This document shows, one piece after another, positions 1 through 6,766 of a stretch of DNA of 12,013 nt. The notes beneath the pieces are model-generated. The model did no database searches. It saw nothing but the letters and a program-made list of their open reading frames with translations, and had not been told where the DNA came from. Both the position numbers and the translations under genes were made by a program. Each line of letters begins with the position of its first letter. Within the stretch, counting starts at the first letter, position 1. The DNA is from an uncultured Actinomycetes bacterium (lineage in GTDB: Bacteria > Actinomycetota > Actinomycetes > Nanopelagicales > Nanopelagicaceae), in the NCBI GenBank assembly GCA_903901905.1, contig CAIUSQ010000109.1, positions 1-12,013 on the forward strand. Direction: 5' to 3'.

Positions 1-136
1 CAGCTAATTTGTTCATCGCTCGCGTGATTGTTCGGGATCCAAAAGCTTGGGCCAAGCCAGCCGAAATAATGATGATTAGGACCCGCAGGGGAGTCCCGGC
101 CATCCAGTCCAGGAAGTTACGCAAGGAGTCATTCAT
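1..136 (-). CDS. N-terminus of a probable MscS-family mechanosensitive channel (partial)
   Basis: On the minus strand an open frame starts with ATG at 136 and runs without a stop through the left edge, giving 45 residues. It begins MNDSLRNFLDWMAGTPLR, followed by a hydrophobic run rich in Ile, Leu and Ala and then a basic stretch. A short amphipathic lead, the motif W-x-x-G-T-P-L-R and a first membrane helix are how many actinobacterial small-conductance mechanosensitive channel proteins begin. Such proteins release solutes on hypo-osmotic shock from the cytoplasmic membrane. An in-frame stop lies five codons upstream and there is no other ATG, so this start is the only good one, although no strong ribosome binding site is seen. 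The gene diverges from the HNH gene across about 120 bases. The catalytically uninformative fragment is too short for a firm family call. Confidence 0.5.
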   Translation of the reverse strand, partial: MNDSLRNFLDWMAGTPLRVLIIIISAGLAQAFGSRTITRAMNKLA

Positions 137-255
137 AATGAAGAGACTTTATCCAAACATTTACCTAAATACTGCGATTAAATACAGGCGCGTTCGGGTG
201 TTTTAGTGCAAGATAAACCAATCGGCGCGAGCCACGCGCTAGATCAGGAGCAGGC

Positions 256-771
256 ATGTCGCGTACTTTGGTTTTAAACGCCACCTACGAACCACTTGGT
301 GTTGTTGCAGATCGTCGCGCTCTAATCCTGGTCCTAAATCACCGCGCAACCATGGTTGAAGATTCTGGTGATGTACTTCGTTTTTCTGGCGGGCAGATTG
401 CACTTCCATCTGTTGTGCGCCTCAATAAGTTTGTTCGTATTCCATATCGCCATGCAGTTCCACTTTCACGTCGTGCAATTTTTGCCCGCGACAACAATCG
501 CTGCGTTTATTGCTCTGCTCCTGCAACATCGATTGACCATGTGATTCCACGCAGTCGCGGTGGTGGCCATAACTGGGAAAACGTTGTCTCTGCTTGTCAT
601 AAGTGCAATCACTTAAAAGCCGACAAACATTTGAAAGAGATGGGCTGGCGCCTGCGCACTTTGCCACGCGAGCCAGTTGGCGCAGCATGGAGAATTCTGG
701 GAACAGGTCGCACAGATCACAGATGGTTGCAGTATTTAGAACCATTTGGCGTGGCAGCAGCTACTGCATAA
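256..771 (+). CDS. HNH endonuclease family protein
   Basis: This 171-residue protein carries a zinc-supported HNH nuclease module. A CxxC pair lies at residues 83-86, the Asp-His of the first strand at 94-95, then RSRGGG, W-E-N-V with Asn109, and a second CxxC at 114-117 followed directly by Asn-His-Leu-Lys. This C-x2-C / DH / N / C-x2-C-N order is that of the short HNH proteins kept in nearly all actinobacteria. Their substrate and cellular role are not established. The N-terminal 75 residues (MSRTLVLNATYEPLGVV) match the conserved lead of that group. The start is supported by AGGAG at 246-250, five bases before ATG. A mobile-element or phage origin is unlikely, because the gene sits in a housekeeping neighbourhood and its composition matches the neighbours. 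Confidence 0.9.
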   Translation: MSRTLVLNATYEPLGVVADRRALILVLNHRATMVEDSGDVLRFSGGQIALPSVVRLNKFVRIPYRHAVPLSRRAIFARDNNRCVYCSAPATSIDHVIPRSRGGGHNWENVVSACHKCNHLKADKHLKEMGWRLRTLPREPVGAAWRILGTGRTDHRWLQYLEPFGVAAATA

Positions 772-790
772 GTAAATTACACTTACACCC

Positions 791-970
791 ATGTACAGAA
801 TTGAAGATGGCGCATTTGCCGGCCCAGGATTAAGTGTTTTTGAAACCATTGTGACATTTGTAGTTATTCCAACAGCAATGTTTATCGTGATCTCATTTCT
901 TGCCTACGTTGCAGTGATGCCACGCAAGAAGAGAAGTAACAGTTCCTCAGTTGTTACTCATATTGAGTAA
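791..970 (+). CDS. small single-span membrane protein, CtaJ-like (possible cytochrome aa3 oxidase accessory subunit)
   Basis: A 59-codon frame opens with ATG at 791 and ends with TAA at 970. The protein has a short Gly-rich lead (GAFAGPGLSVFET), one long hydrophobic segment at about residues 19-43 that contains Ile-Pro, and a basic tail PRKKRS, so it should be a single-span membrane protein with the tail inside. The pattern Leu-Ser-x-x-Glu-Thr followed by a hydrophobic Ile-Pro helix recalls the tiny actinobacterial proteins encoded beside pepN. One of these was identified as an extra subunit (CtaJ) of the aa3 oxidase in mycobacterial respiratory supercomplexes. That assignment rests on remembered pattern and position, not alignment. 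The gene starts 19 bases after the HNH stop and ends 8 bases before the convergent pepN stop. No clear ribosome binding site precedes it, so expression may be coupled to the HNH gene. Confidence 0.6.
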   Translation: MYRIEDGAFAGPGLSVFETIVTFVVIPTAMFIVISFLAYVAVMPRKKRSNSSSVVTHIE

Positions 971-978
971 CCAACGTG

Positions 979-3516
979 CTACTTATCTAGTTTTTGAACC
1001 TTCAGCGCTCGAATTAATCCATCTTGGGATTCTTTAACGAGTTTGCGCAAGACAACCGGTGCATCTTTACCGGCACCTTTGAGCCAGGTATTGGTCTTAT
1101 TAACTGTTGAATCACTTACAACCCAACTTGGATACATGCCAGTTACAAACTTTGCCGCACCTTCGTATGACTTAGATTCCCATTCAGTCAACAAGTTATC
1201 AAAATAAAGATCCACAAAAGGGGTTAAGAGATGGCGATGTGATGGTCGCTGGAATCCAGAGACTAATGCAGAGCGTATAGAGGTTGAAGCAGATTCATCG
1301 CGTACTTTGTTGAATGCAAATGCCTTGGCCTCTGAAGTTGGAAATGCTGCAAGGGCGGTTTCAAAAGCAACATTGCCTGTTGTTGTATTGTCTTTTGCAA
1401 GCTCGGCCTCTAACTCACTCATTGTCGCAGCACCACGTTCTGTAAGAGCAATCAACAAGAACCAACGAAGATCAGTATCAACCTTTAATCCAGCAATAGA
1501 TCCATCAAGAACTGTGCGAAGGTTAGAGATTTGTCCTGGCGTAAAGGCACTTGCCGCAAATGCGCGCGTGTAGATCAGCTGCAGATCACTAGCAGGCTTT
1601 GCATCATTTGCTAACAGCCAAAGCACATCAGCTAGTTTCTCTCGGTAAGAATCACGGTTTGTATCGGTTGCATATGCTTCCACCGAAGTAGTCAGCTGGC
1701 TTAAGACAATGCTTACAATTGCATCATCGGTTTCACCCTTTAGACCTGAAAAAGCTATCTGCATAAAATCACTCGTAGAAATTTCGGCATCACGGTGCAT
1801 ATCCCATACCGCTGCCCAGCAAAGCGCTCGTGCTAGGTCATCATTGAGTGCACCAAGGTGTGATTTCAGGGTTGCAATTGATCGATCATCAAAGCGCAGT
1901 TTGGCGTAAGAGAGATCTCGATCATTGATAAGTAAAAGGTCTGCAGTTTTTTCTCCAGATAGATCGGCAACGTTAGTCAATGCACCGGTTACATCTAGCT
2001 CTACAGATTTACGAAGTTTTAGTGCATCTGCAGTAATGTCATAAAGACCAACTGCTAAGCGATGCGGACGCAATTCTTTTGATCCTTCAGGAATGAGTGG
2101 TGCTTCTTGGGCAATCGCGATGCTTGAATATTTCCCATCTTGAATATCTAAAACAGGTCGCAAGGTGTTTACTCCCGCAGTTTGTAGCCAAGTTTTTACC
2201 CAGGCATCCAATTTACGACCACTAGATGCTTCAAGCTCTACGAGTAGGTCATCAAGTGTTGTGTTGGCCCAAGCATGCTTTGCGAAGTAGGTTTGAAGTG
2301 CGGCAATAAACTGCCGGCGACCAACGTGTGCAACAAGTTGATGAAGAACAGATGCACCCTTTGCATAAGTGATTCCATCAAAATTTGCGTTGACCGCTTC
2401 CATATCAACCATGTCGGCGATAATTGGATGTGTGGATGAAAGTTGATCTTGACGGTAGGCCCAGTTTTTTCTAGCGCAGTTAAACTCAGACCAAGCACCT
2501 TTAAATCTGGTGCCTTCAGATAACGCTAAATAAGAAGACCATTCAGCAAAAGATTCATTTAGCCATAAGTCATCCCACCACGACATGGTGACCATATCTC
2601 CAAACCACATATGGGCCATTTCGTGCAAGATCGTATTTGCTCGAGAAAGGTATGCCTTTTCTGGAACATGGCTACGGAAAACTAAAACATCTTCACGAAA
2701 AGTAATGGCGCCAGCGTTTTCCATCGCACCAAAGTTAAAGTCAACGACTGCGATTTGATCATATTTTTCGAATGGATATGCCAGACCAAATGTCTTCTCA
2801 AAGTATTCAAAGCCTTGCTTTGTGATTAAGAAAATATCATCGGGATCCAAGTACTGCATCATCGATTTACGGCAGTAGATCCCCATTGGAATCTCTTTGA
2901 CGCCTTTATAAACATCATGAACAGATGAGTAAGGCCCGGCGATGAGAGCATCTAGGTATGTTGAAATTCGGGGCGTGGTTGAAAACTTCCATTCAACATG
3001 ATCACCTTTTGACGTCTTTGATTCAACTGGATTATTTGAAACCGCCTGCCAGTGCCCGGGTGTTGTAACAATTAAAGTAAACGTTGCCTTTAATGCTGGT
3101 TGATCAAAGCATGCAAACATGTTTCGAATATGCGCCGTCTCACCCTGAGAGTAGAGGTAAACCTCGCCATCTGACGGATCAACAGAGCGCTGTAAGCCTT
3201 CACCAGACTTTGAATACTCGGCCTGCATTTCGATTACTAAGTGATTTTCTTCCTCTAAGTTAGTAAGAAAGATGCTCTCTCCATCAAAGTTTGAAGTATC
3301 AACAGGCTGATTATTAAGTGTTGCACTAATTACTGATCTACCAACTGCGTCTATAAAAGTGGCATAGCCCTTCTTGTTACAGGAAAACTTCACCTCAGAT
3401 TTTGAATAAAAAACCTCTTCATCTTTGGTTACATCAAGGGTCACAACATAGCTATTGACATATAAATGGTCAGCTCGCTCTTTTGCTTCGGCACGGCTTA
3501 GATTCAGTCCAGGCAC
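979..3516 (-). CDS. pepN: aminopeptidase N (M1 family zinc metallopeptidase)
   Basis: This 845-residue cytosolic aminopeptidase removes N-terminal residues from peptides, a late step of protein turnover that also recycles peptides made by Clp proteases. The exopeptidase motif GAMEN is at residues 263-267. The zinc site HEMAH is at 298-302, with the third ligand Glu321 in NESFAEW (the HExxH-18-E spacing of M1 enzymes), catalytic Glu299 and the transition-state Tyr384 in ITYAKGAS. An N-terminal beta domain precedes these, and a helical ERAP1_C-like domain fills about 530-840. Length and order match actinobacterial PepN. The start is GTG at 3516, with AAGGAG six bases upstream, and no signal peptide is seen. 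The gene is divergent from trmB and convergent with the HNH/small membrane protein pair. The last 18 or so bases of the gene recur at 6645-6662. Confidence 0.96.
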   Translation of the reverse strand: MPGLNLSRAEAKERADHLYVNSYVVTLDVTKDEEVFYSKSEVKFSCNKKGYATFIDAVGRSVISATLNNQPVDTSNFDGESIFLTNLEEENHLVIEMQAEYSKSGEGLQRSVDPSDGEVYLYSQGETAHIRNMFACFDQPALKATFTLIVTTPGHWQAVSNNPVESKTSKGDHVEWKFSTTPRISTYLDALIAGPYSSVHDVYKGVKEIPMGIYCRKSMMQYLDPDDIFLITKQGFEYFEKTFGLAYPFEKYDQIAVVDFNFGAMENAGAITFREDVLVFRSHVPEKAYLSRANTILHEMAHMWFGDMVTMSWWDDLWLNESFAEWSSYLALSEGTRFKGAWSEFNCARKNWAYRQDQLSSTHPIIADMVDMEAVNANFDGITYAKGASVLHQLVAHVGRRQFIAALQTYFAKHAWANTTLDDLLVELEASSGRKLDAWVKTWLQTAGVNTLRPVLDIQDGKYSSIAIAQEAPLIPEGSKELRPHRLAVGLYDITADALKLRKSVELDVTGALTNVADLSGEKTADLLLINDRDLSYAKLRFDDRSIATLKSHLGALNDDLARALCWAAVWDMHRDAEISTSDFMQIAFSGLKGETDDAIVSIVLSQLTTSVEAYATDTNRDSYREKLADVLWLLANDAKPASDLQLIYTRAFAASAFTPGQISNLRTVLDGSIAGLKVDTDLRWFLLIALTERGAATMSELEAELAKDNTTTGNVAFETALAAFPTSEAKAFAFNKVRDESASTSIRSALVSGFQRPSHRHLLTPFVDLYFDNLLTEWESKSYEGAAKFVTGMYPSWVVSDSTVNKTNTWLKGAGKDAPVVLRKLVKESQDGLIRALKVQKLDK

Positions 3517-3571
3517 TTAGGGCTCCTTCGAGGCTTTGTAGGTTCTAATCCAACCATGACAGAGTTAGCCC

Positions 3572-4231
3572 ATGGAACGCCCAACGGTTCGTAGCTACAG
3601 TATTCGCGGCTCGCGAATTACCGTGGCTCAGCGCCAAGCAAAGACGGCCCTTCAAATCGTTCATGGAATTGAATTTAAGCAAGAGATTATCGACCTCAGT
3701 CTGATCTTTCCCAAGGCCAATAAAGTAATTATGGAGATCGGCTTTGGAATGGGCGAGGCAACTGCAATCATCGCAAAAAACCATCCAGAAAATGCTTACA
3801 TCGCCGTAGATGTTCATCCGCCAGGGATAGGCAAACTGCTTTCTAGAATTGATGAAGACAAACTGACTAATGTGAAAGTAATTGAAGATGACGTTCATGT
3901 TGTTCTGGAGCACATGATTGCCGACCACTCATTAGATGGCATTCATCTGTATTTTCCTGATCCGTGGCCTAAGAAAAAACACAACAAGCGCCGCATAGTC
4001 AATGAAGGGTTTTTAAAGCTCATACATCCAAAGTTAAAAAAGGCCGGCTTTATTCACATTGCAACGGACTGGGTTCCATATGCGATCTCTATCCAAGAGG
4101 TTTTTTTTAACTCAGATCTATTTGCTGGGGGAGTGATCCAAAAGCCAGAATGGCGGCCAGTAACGCGCTTTGAAGACCAGGGGATTGATAAGGACCACGC
4201 CGTCAATGACATGTTTTACGTGGCGCAATAA
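3572..4231 (+). CDS. trmB: tRNA (guanine-N7-)-methyltransferase
   Basis: This is a 219-residue SAM-dependent Rossmann methyltransferase that makes m7G at position 46 of tRNA. The SAM-binding glycine loop EIGFGMG is at residues 55-61, the acidic end of the second strand falls at AVD (78-80), and the diagnostic TrmB motif PDPWPKKKHNKRR is at 129-141. The C-terminal segment TRFEDQGIDKDHAVNDMFY matches the family's closing motif. Length is typical. An in-frame stop at 3566-3568 forces the start to ATG 3572 or later. The upstream region has only a weak GAG at 3562-3564 as a ribosome binding site. Another ATG at 3556 opens a 12-codon frame that overlaps this start out of frame. The gene runs divergently from pepN and converges with rpiB at a 6-base gap with no clear terminator. 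Confidence 0.95.
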   Translation: MERPTVRSYSIRGSRITVAQRQAKTALQIVHGIEFKQEIIDLSLIFPKANKVIMEIGFGMGEATAIIAKNHPENAYIAVDVHPPGIGKLLSRIDEDKLTNVKVIEDDVHVVLEHMIADHSLDGIHLYFPDPWPKKKHNKRRIVNEGFLKLIHPKLKKAGFIHIATDWVPYAISIQEVFFNSDLFAGGVIQKPEWRPVTRFEDQGIDKDHAVNDMFYVAQ

Positions 4232-4237
4232 AGGGCG

Positions 4238-4693
4238 TTAGAGCTTTCCTTCATTTTCGTATTGTGAAATTTTGTTTATTCGTCTCACATGGCGCTCATC
4301 ATTTGAAAAAGGTGTCTCAATGAATGCATCAATAATTGCCTTGCACTCATCAATACTGTGCATACGGCCACCAATGCCAATCACATTTGCATTGTTGTGA
4401 TCTCGCCCAAGCTTTGCAGTTTCAACGCTCCATGCAAGTACTGCGCGGACACCCTTAACTTTGTTGGCTGCAATCTGTTCACCATTTCCGGATCCACCTA
4501 AGACGATTCCTAATGAGGCAGGATCTGCAACAGTTGCTGTAGCGGCAGGGATGCAAAAATCTGGATAGTCATCTACTGCGTCAGACACATGTGGTCCGTG
4601 GTCTTTAACATCGTGACCTTTGCTTTGTAAGTACTCAACTAGCGCCGCCTTTAGTTCTAACCCGGCATGGTCACTTCCGATATGAATACGCAT
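4238..4693 (-). CDS. rpiB: ribose-5-phosphate isomerase B
   Basis: This 151-residue enzyme interconverts ribose 5-phosphate and ribulose 5-phosphate in the non-oxidative pentose phosphate pathway. It starts MRIHIGSDHAGLELK, with the phosphate-binding Asp-His at 8-9. The signature GGSGNGE is at residues 66-72 and RDHNNANVIGIGGR at 97-110. It is of the actinobacterial type, in which Glu (here 72) acts as the base. The position of the E. coli active-site cysteine is Ser here. The conserved start makes ATG 4693 secure, but no ribosome binding site precedes it. Instead a small inverted repeat, GTGGC-6-GCCAC, abuts the start codon (4694-4709). The gene converges with trmB and lies just downstream of a terminator for the next minus-strand gene, so it probably has its own promoter in the short gap. 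Confidence 0.96.
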   Translation of the reverse strand: MRIHIGSDHAGLELKAALVEYLQSKGHDVKDHGPHVSDAVDDYPDFCIPAATATVADPASLGIVLGGSGNGEQIAANKVKGVRAVLAWSVETAKLGRDHNNANVIGIGGRMHSIDECKAIIDAFIETPFSNDERHVRRINKISQYENEGKL

Positions 4694-4710
4694 GTGGCTA
4701 TCTTGCCACG

Positions 4711-4750
4711 AGCAAAGAAAAACCCGCCCTGTGATTTCTCACGTGGCGGG
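4711..4750 (-). terminator. rho-independent terminator of the secreted helical protein gene
   Basis: On the minus strand a hairpin with CCCGCC/GGCGGG arms (4745-4750 and 4723-4728) and an inner GTGA/TCAC pairing is followed by a T-rich tract ending near 4711 (T5, C, T3). The opposite strand has no such tract, so it serves the leftward gene that ends at 4785. It also insulates rpiB from read-through. Confidence 0.8.
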
Positions 4751-4784
4751 AGTTTCCTTACTTAGGAGGAAGTAAAGTAGAAAT

Positions 4785-5339
4785 TTATCGACGTTGACCC
4801 TTACCCATTTTCTCGCCCATACCCTTATGACCCATTCCCTTACCGCCGACTGCATTTACATGCTCGGTGACGTGGCTAGTTAAATTTGTCTTAAGAGTTG
4901 TTGCTTGTGCAGCAGTCAACTTGCCCGCTACGACATCGGCATCAATGCGTGTAGTTTCTAGAGCCACTAACGCTGTGATGAGTGCATCCTTTTTAACACC
5001 GGCAATAGTTGCAAGTGATTCACCTGCTGCAAGTCGATTCTTAATCGTTGTTGCATCTAACCCGATTGTTGAAGAGACCAGAGCATCAACTGCGGCGCGA
5101 TGTGCAACTTTAAATGCCTGATTTGCAGCACGGTTTGCATCTTTAGCAGCATGCTTTTCAGTAAATTTATTGGTGATCGCATCAGCTTGTGCTTGTGTAA
5201 TCGTTCCAGCCGTTACAAGTTCTGCCATAACTGCACCTCTACCGGCACCCTTGTCATGAGCTGTTGCAACTCCGACGGAACCTGCGGTGAGAGCTGTAAT
5301 AGTTACTGCAATTGCAACTAGCTTTTTCTTTGATGACAT
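4785..5339 (-). CDS. secreted helical protein with Met/His/Gly/Lys-rich tail, function unknown
   Basis: This 184-residue protein starts with a classical signal peptide: MSSKKK, a hydrophobic core, and a probable cleavage after ATA (residue 27). The mature part is almost wholly helical and Ala/Thr-rich. It contains two related segments of the type Gly-Thr/Lys-Ile/Leu-Thr-x-Ala-Gln-Ala (about residues 45-52 and 138-145), a pattern seen in secreted DUF2680-like proteins, with a third degenerate turn near 104-125. The C-terminus (about 164-184) is a low-complexity run built on Gly, Met, His and Lys with repeated GKGMG/HKGMG units. That tail could bind metal or nucleic acid or polyanions, which is a guess. 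The start has GAGAGGA eight bases upstream. A strong terminator follows, so the gene is probably monocistronic. I do not recognise a specific named family. Confidence 0.75.
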   Translation of the reverse strand: MSSKKKLVAIAVTITALTAGSVGVATAHDKGAGRGAVMAELVTAGTITQAQADAITNKFTEKHAAKDANRAANQAFKVAHRAAVDALVSSTIGLDATTIKNRLAAGESLATIAGVKKDALITALVALETTRIDADVVAGKLTAAQATTLKTNLTSHVTEHVNAVGGKGMGHKGMGEKMGKGQRR

Positions 5340-5573
5340 AAATTATGTCCTCTCTGTATTTCATTAGCGCCCTAGGCTGATTGCCATCGACTAATCCGTA
5401 ATAAACACCCACTAACTGTGGAATAAGACAGGTGAACCTTAAAACCCGATGAGTCTTTTTATCTCAATTCCTAGGGTGACCCTTGCCAGGTTCTGATTAT
5501 TCATAGGAACTCCTTATTCGTATGGCTTAAGTAGAGGTCAAGACTGTTATTCCAAATAGAAATTCGGTGGATC

Positions 5574-6455
5574 ATGAAAAGCAATAAACCCCTAATAGCT
5601 TTGTCCGTCGCCCTCATACTTGTAATCGCTCCAGCCGCAATTGCCGCTCCAAATCTTTCAAACAAAGCTGCAGGTCGAACGGGAGCAACAGTTGTTAACA
5701 CAATCCTTAGCGGAGTAGGAGTTCCATCGAAAACAACTGGCATTAACGGAGACTTTTACATTGATACAAAGAATGCAAATCTTTATGGTCCAAAAACAAA
5801 TGGAGTTTGGAAGTTAACAACTTCATTACGCGCCTTACCGACAAAGGCAACTTCAACTGCACCAGGTGCAACAGGATCAACAGGCTCCACAGGATCAACT
5901 GGTGCATCGGGATTGATTGGACCCCGTGGTTTACCGGGGATAGCTGGTGATAAAGGTGCAACGGGATTAACTGGAGCTGCGGGTTCGGCTGGTACTCCAG
6001 GTACTCCGGGAGGCACGGGACCCGCCGGTCCGCCAGGGTCAAGTGGGGTTACAAATTCTTATTTTGTAGACATAGGGAACTGGTCACTCAGGTCTACAGA
6101 TGCATTAGGGAAGAGCAACTCTTCAGTTTTCGGAAGTCTTTCAGCAGGCTCTTATACATTTGAAATTATGATTGATGGAACCTTCACTCCTAATTCAATT
6201 GACGTAGTGACAATCGGAATGGAGCTGTTTGGAAGCGGAGGCTCGATAGATTATCGAGTATTTGCGAGTGACTCAAAAGCACAAATTAACGGGGTAAGTA
6301 ATCGGCACATCGGTTTTTTCATAATTGGCCGCATTATTTGTACTGAGTTAACTACCTTGTATTTAACTTCAATTCATGTAGACGGTTTACCATCATCGAA
6401 GTCACTAAATTTCAGTGGACGTGCACTCATTAACCAGGTCGGGTCAATTGGATAA
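5574..6455 (+). CDS. secreted collagen-like (Gly-X-Y) repeat protein
   Basis: This 293-residue protein has four parts. Residues 1-25 are a signal peptide (MKSNKP, hydrophobic core, AIAA cleavage). Residues about 50-80 hold the motif GxPSKTTGINGDFYIDTKNA with YGPK-x-x-G-V-W, a module that often precedes bacterial collagen-like domains. Residues 98-157 are 20 uninterrupted Gly-X-Y triplets, several with Pro in X or Y (GLP, GPA, GPP, GTP). Residues 160-293 are beta-rich and could be a trimerising or ligand-binding head; I cannot name its family. There is no LPXTG anchor, so it is likely secreted or loosely attached and may form a stalk that acts in adhesion or surface structure. GGTGG at 5566-5570 is a modest ribosome binding site very close to ATG. 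The 3' end lies seven bases from the convergent tRNA-Gly. Confidence 0.85.
   Translation: MKSNKPLIALSVALILVIAPAAIAAPNLSNKAAGRTGATVVNTILSGVGVPSKTTGINGDFYIDTKNANLYGPKTNGVWKLTTSLRALPTKATSTAPGATGSTGSTGSTGASGLIGPRGLPGIAGDKGATGLTGAAGSAGTPGTPGGTGPAGPPGSSGVTNSYFVDIGNWSLRSTDALGKSNSSVFGSLSAGSYTFEIMIDGTFTPNSIDVVTIGMELFGSGGSIDYRVFASDSKAQINGVSNRHIGFFIIGRIICTELTTLYLTSIHVDGLPSSKSLNFSGRALINQVGSIG
5865..6047 (+). repeat. collagen Gly-X-Y coding repeat
   Basis: This stretch encodes the Gly-X-Y tract, so glycine GGN codons recur every nine bases. Near its start an 18-base period is visible at DNA level (ACAGGATCAAC at 5871-5881 and again at 5889-5899), encoding repeated Gly-Ser-Thr triplets. It suggests recent slippage growth at that end. 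Confidence 0.8.
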
Positions 6456-6462
6456 ACACACT

Positions 6463-6536
6463 TGGAGCGGGTGACCGGGATCGAACCGGCATGGCCAGCT
6501 TGGAAGGCTGGGGCTCTACCATTGAGCTACACCCGC
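6463..6536 (-). tRNA. tRNA-Gly (anticodon TCC)
   Basis: Read on the minus strand from 6536 to 6463, the 74 bases form a complete cloverleaf. The acceptor arms GCGGGTG/CACCCGC pair fully, with D stem GCTC/GAGC, anticodon stem CCAGC/GCTGG around loop CTTCCAA (anticodon TCC), T arm GCCGG-TTCGATC-CCGGT, discriminator T and an encoded CCA. It decodes GGA/GGG glycine codons. It is convergent with the collagen-like gene. Its 5' half recurs at 8073-8112, so its promoter side borders a probable insertion. Confidence 0.96.
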
Positions 6537-6644
6537 AAATGAAAATCCGCTGCGTAGATCAGCGTTATCACGCGTAAATCGTAAGGATTGCCCAACGATT
6601 CGCCCAAATCTTACACCGTTGCAGACCATTGAAAAACACCCTGC

Positions 6645-6662
6645 ACTTATCTAGTTTTTGAA
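6645..6662. repeat. 18-base exact copy of the pepN 3' end
   Basis: The bases acttatctagtttttgaa here are identical to 981-998, which encode the last codons and stop of pepN. It lies 108 bases from the tRNA-Gly 5' end, in the non-coding stretch between that tRNA and the oxidoreductase gene. It does not encode anything here. Confidence 0.7.
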
Positions 6663-6766
6663 ATTACCATCAGTTATTTAACAAATCATTTGGTGGCATC
6701 CATCCAGCACCATTTCTCTAGATTCATCAGCGCAGCTTTGATCGCCTTAACGGTGAGTGTTGTCTA

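Noticed and set aside
9..206. 65-codon plus-strand frame at the left edge
   Set aside because: No binding site and no recognisable protein; it lies antisense to the MscS-like start, which reads far better.
3602..3618. 17-base palindrome ATTCGCG-GCT-CGCGAAT inside the start of trmB
   Set aside because: It encodes conserved-looking TrmB residues, and a seven-pair repeat of this size is expected about once by chance in the window.
5783..6016. Minus-strand Pro/Gly-rich frame
   Set aside because: It is the antisense of the Gly-X-Y codons; Gly and Pro codons are complementary, so a mirror Pro-rich frame is automatic.
5865..6047. Periodic repeats that might suggest a CRISPR array
   Set aside because: The period is 9/18 bases, in frame, and codes for collagen triplets; there are no spacers.
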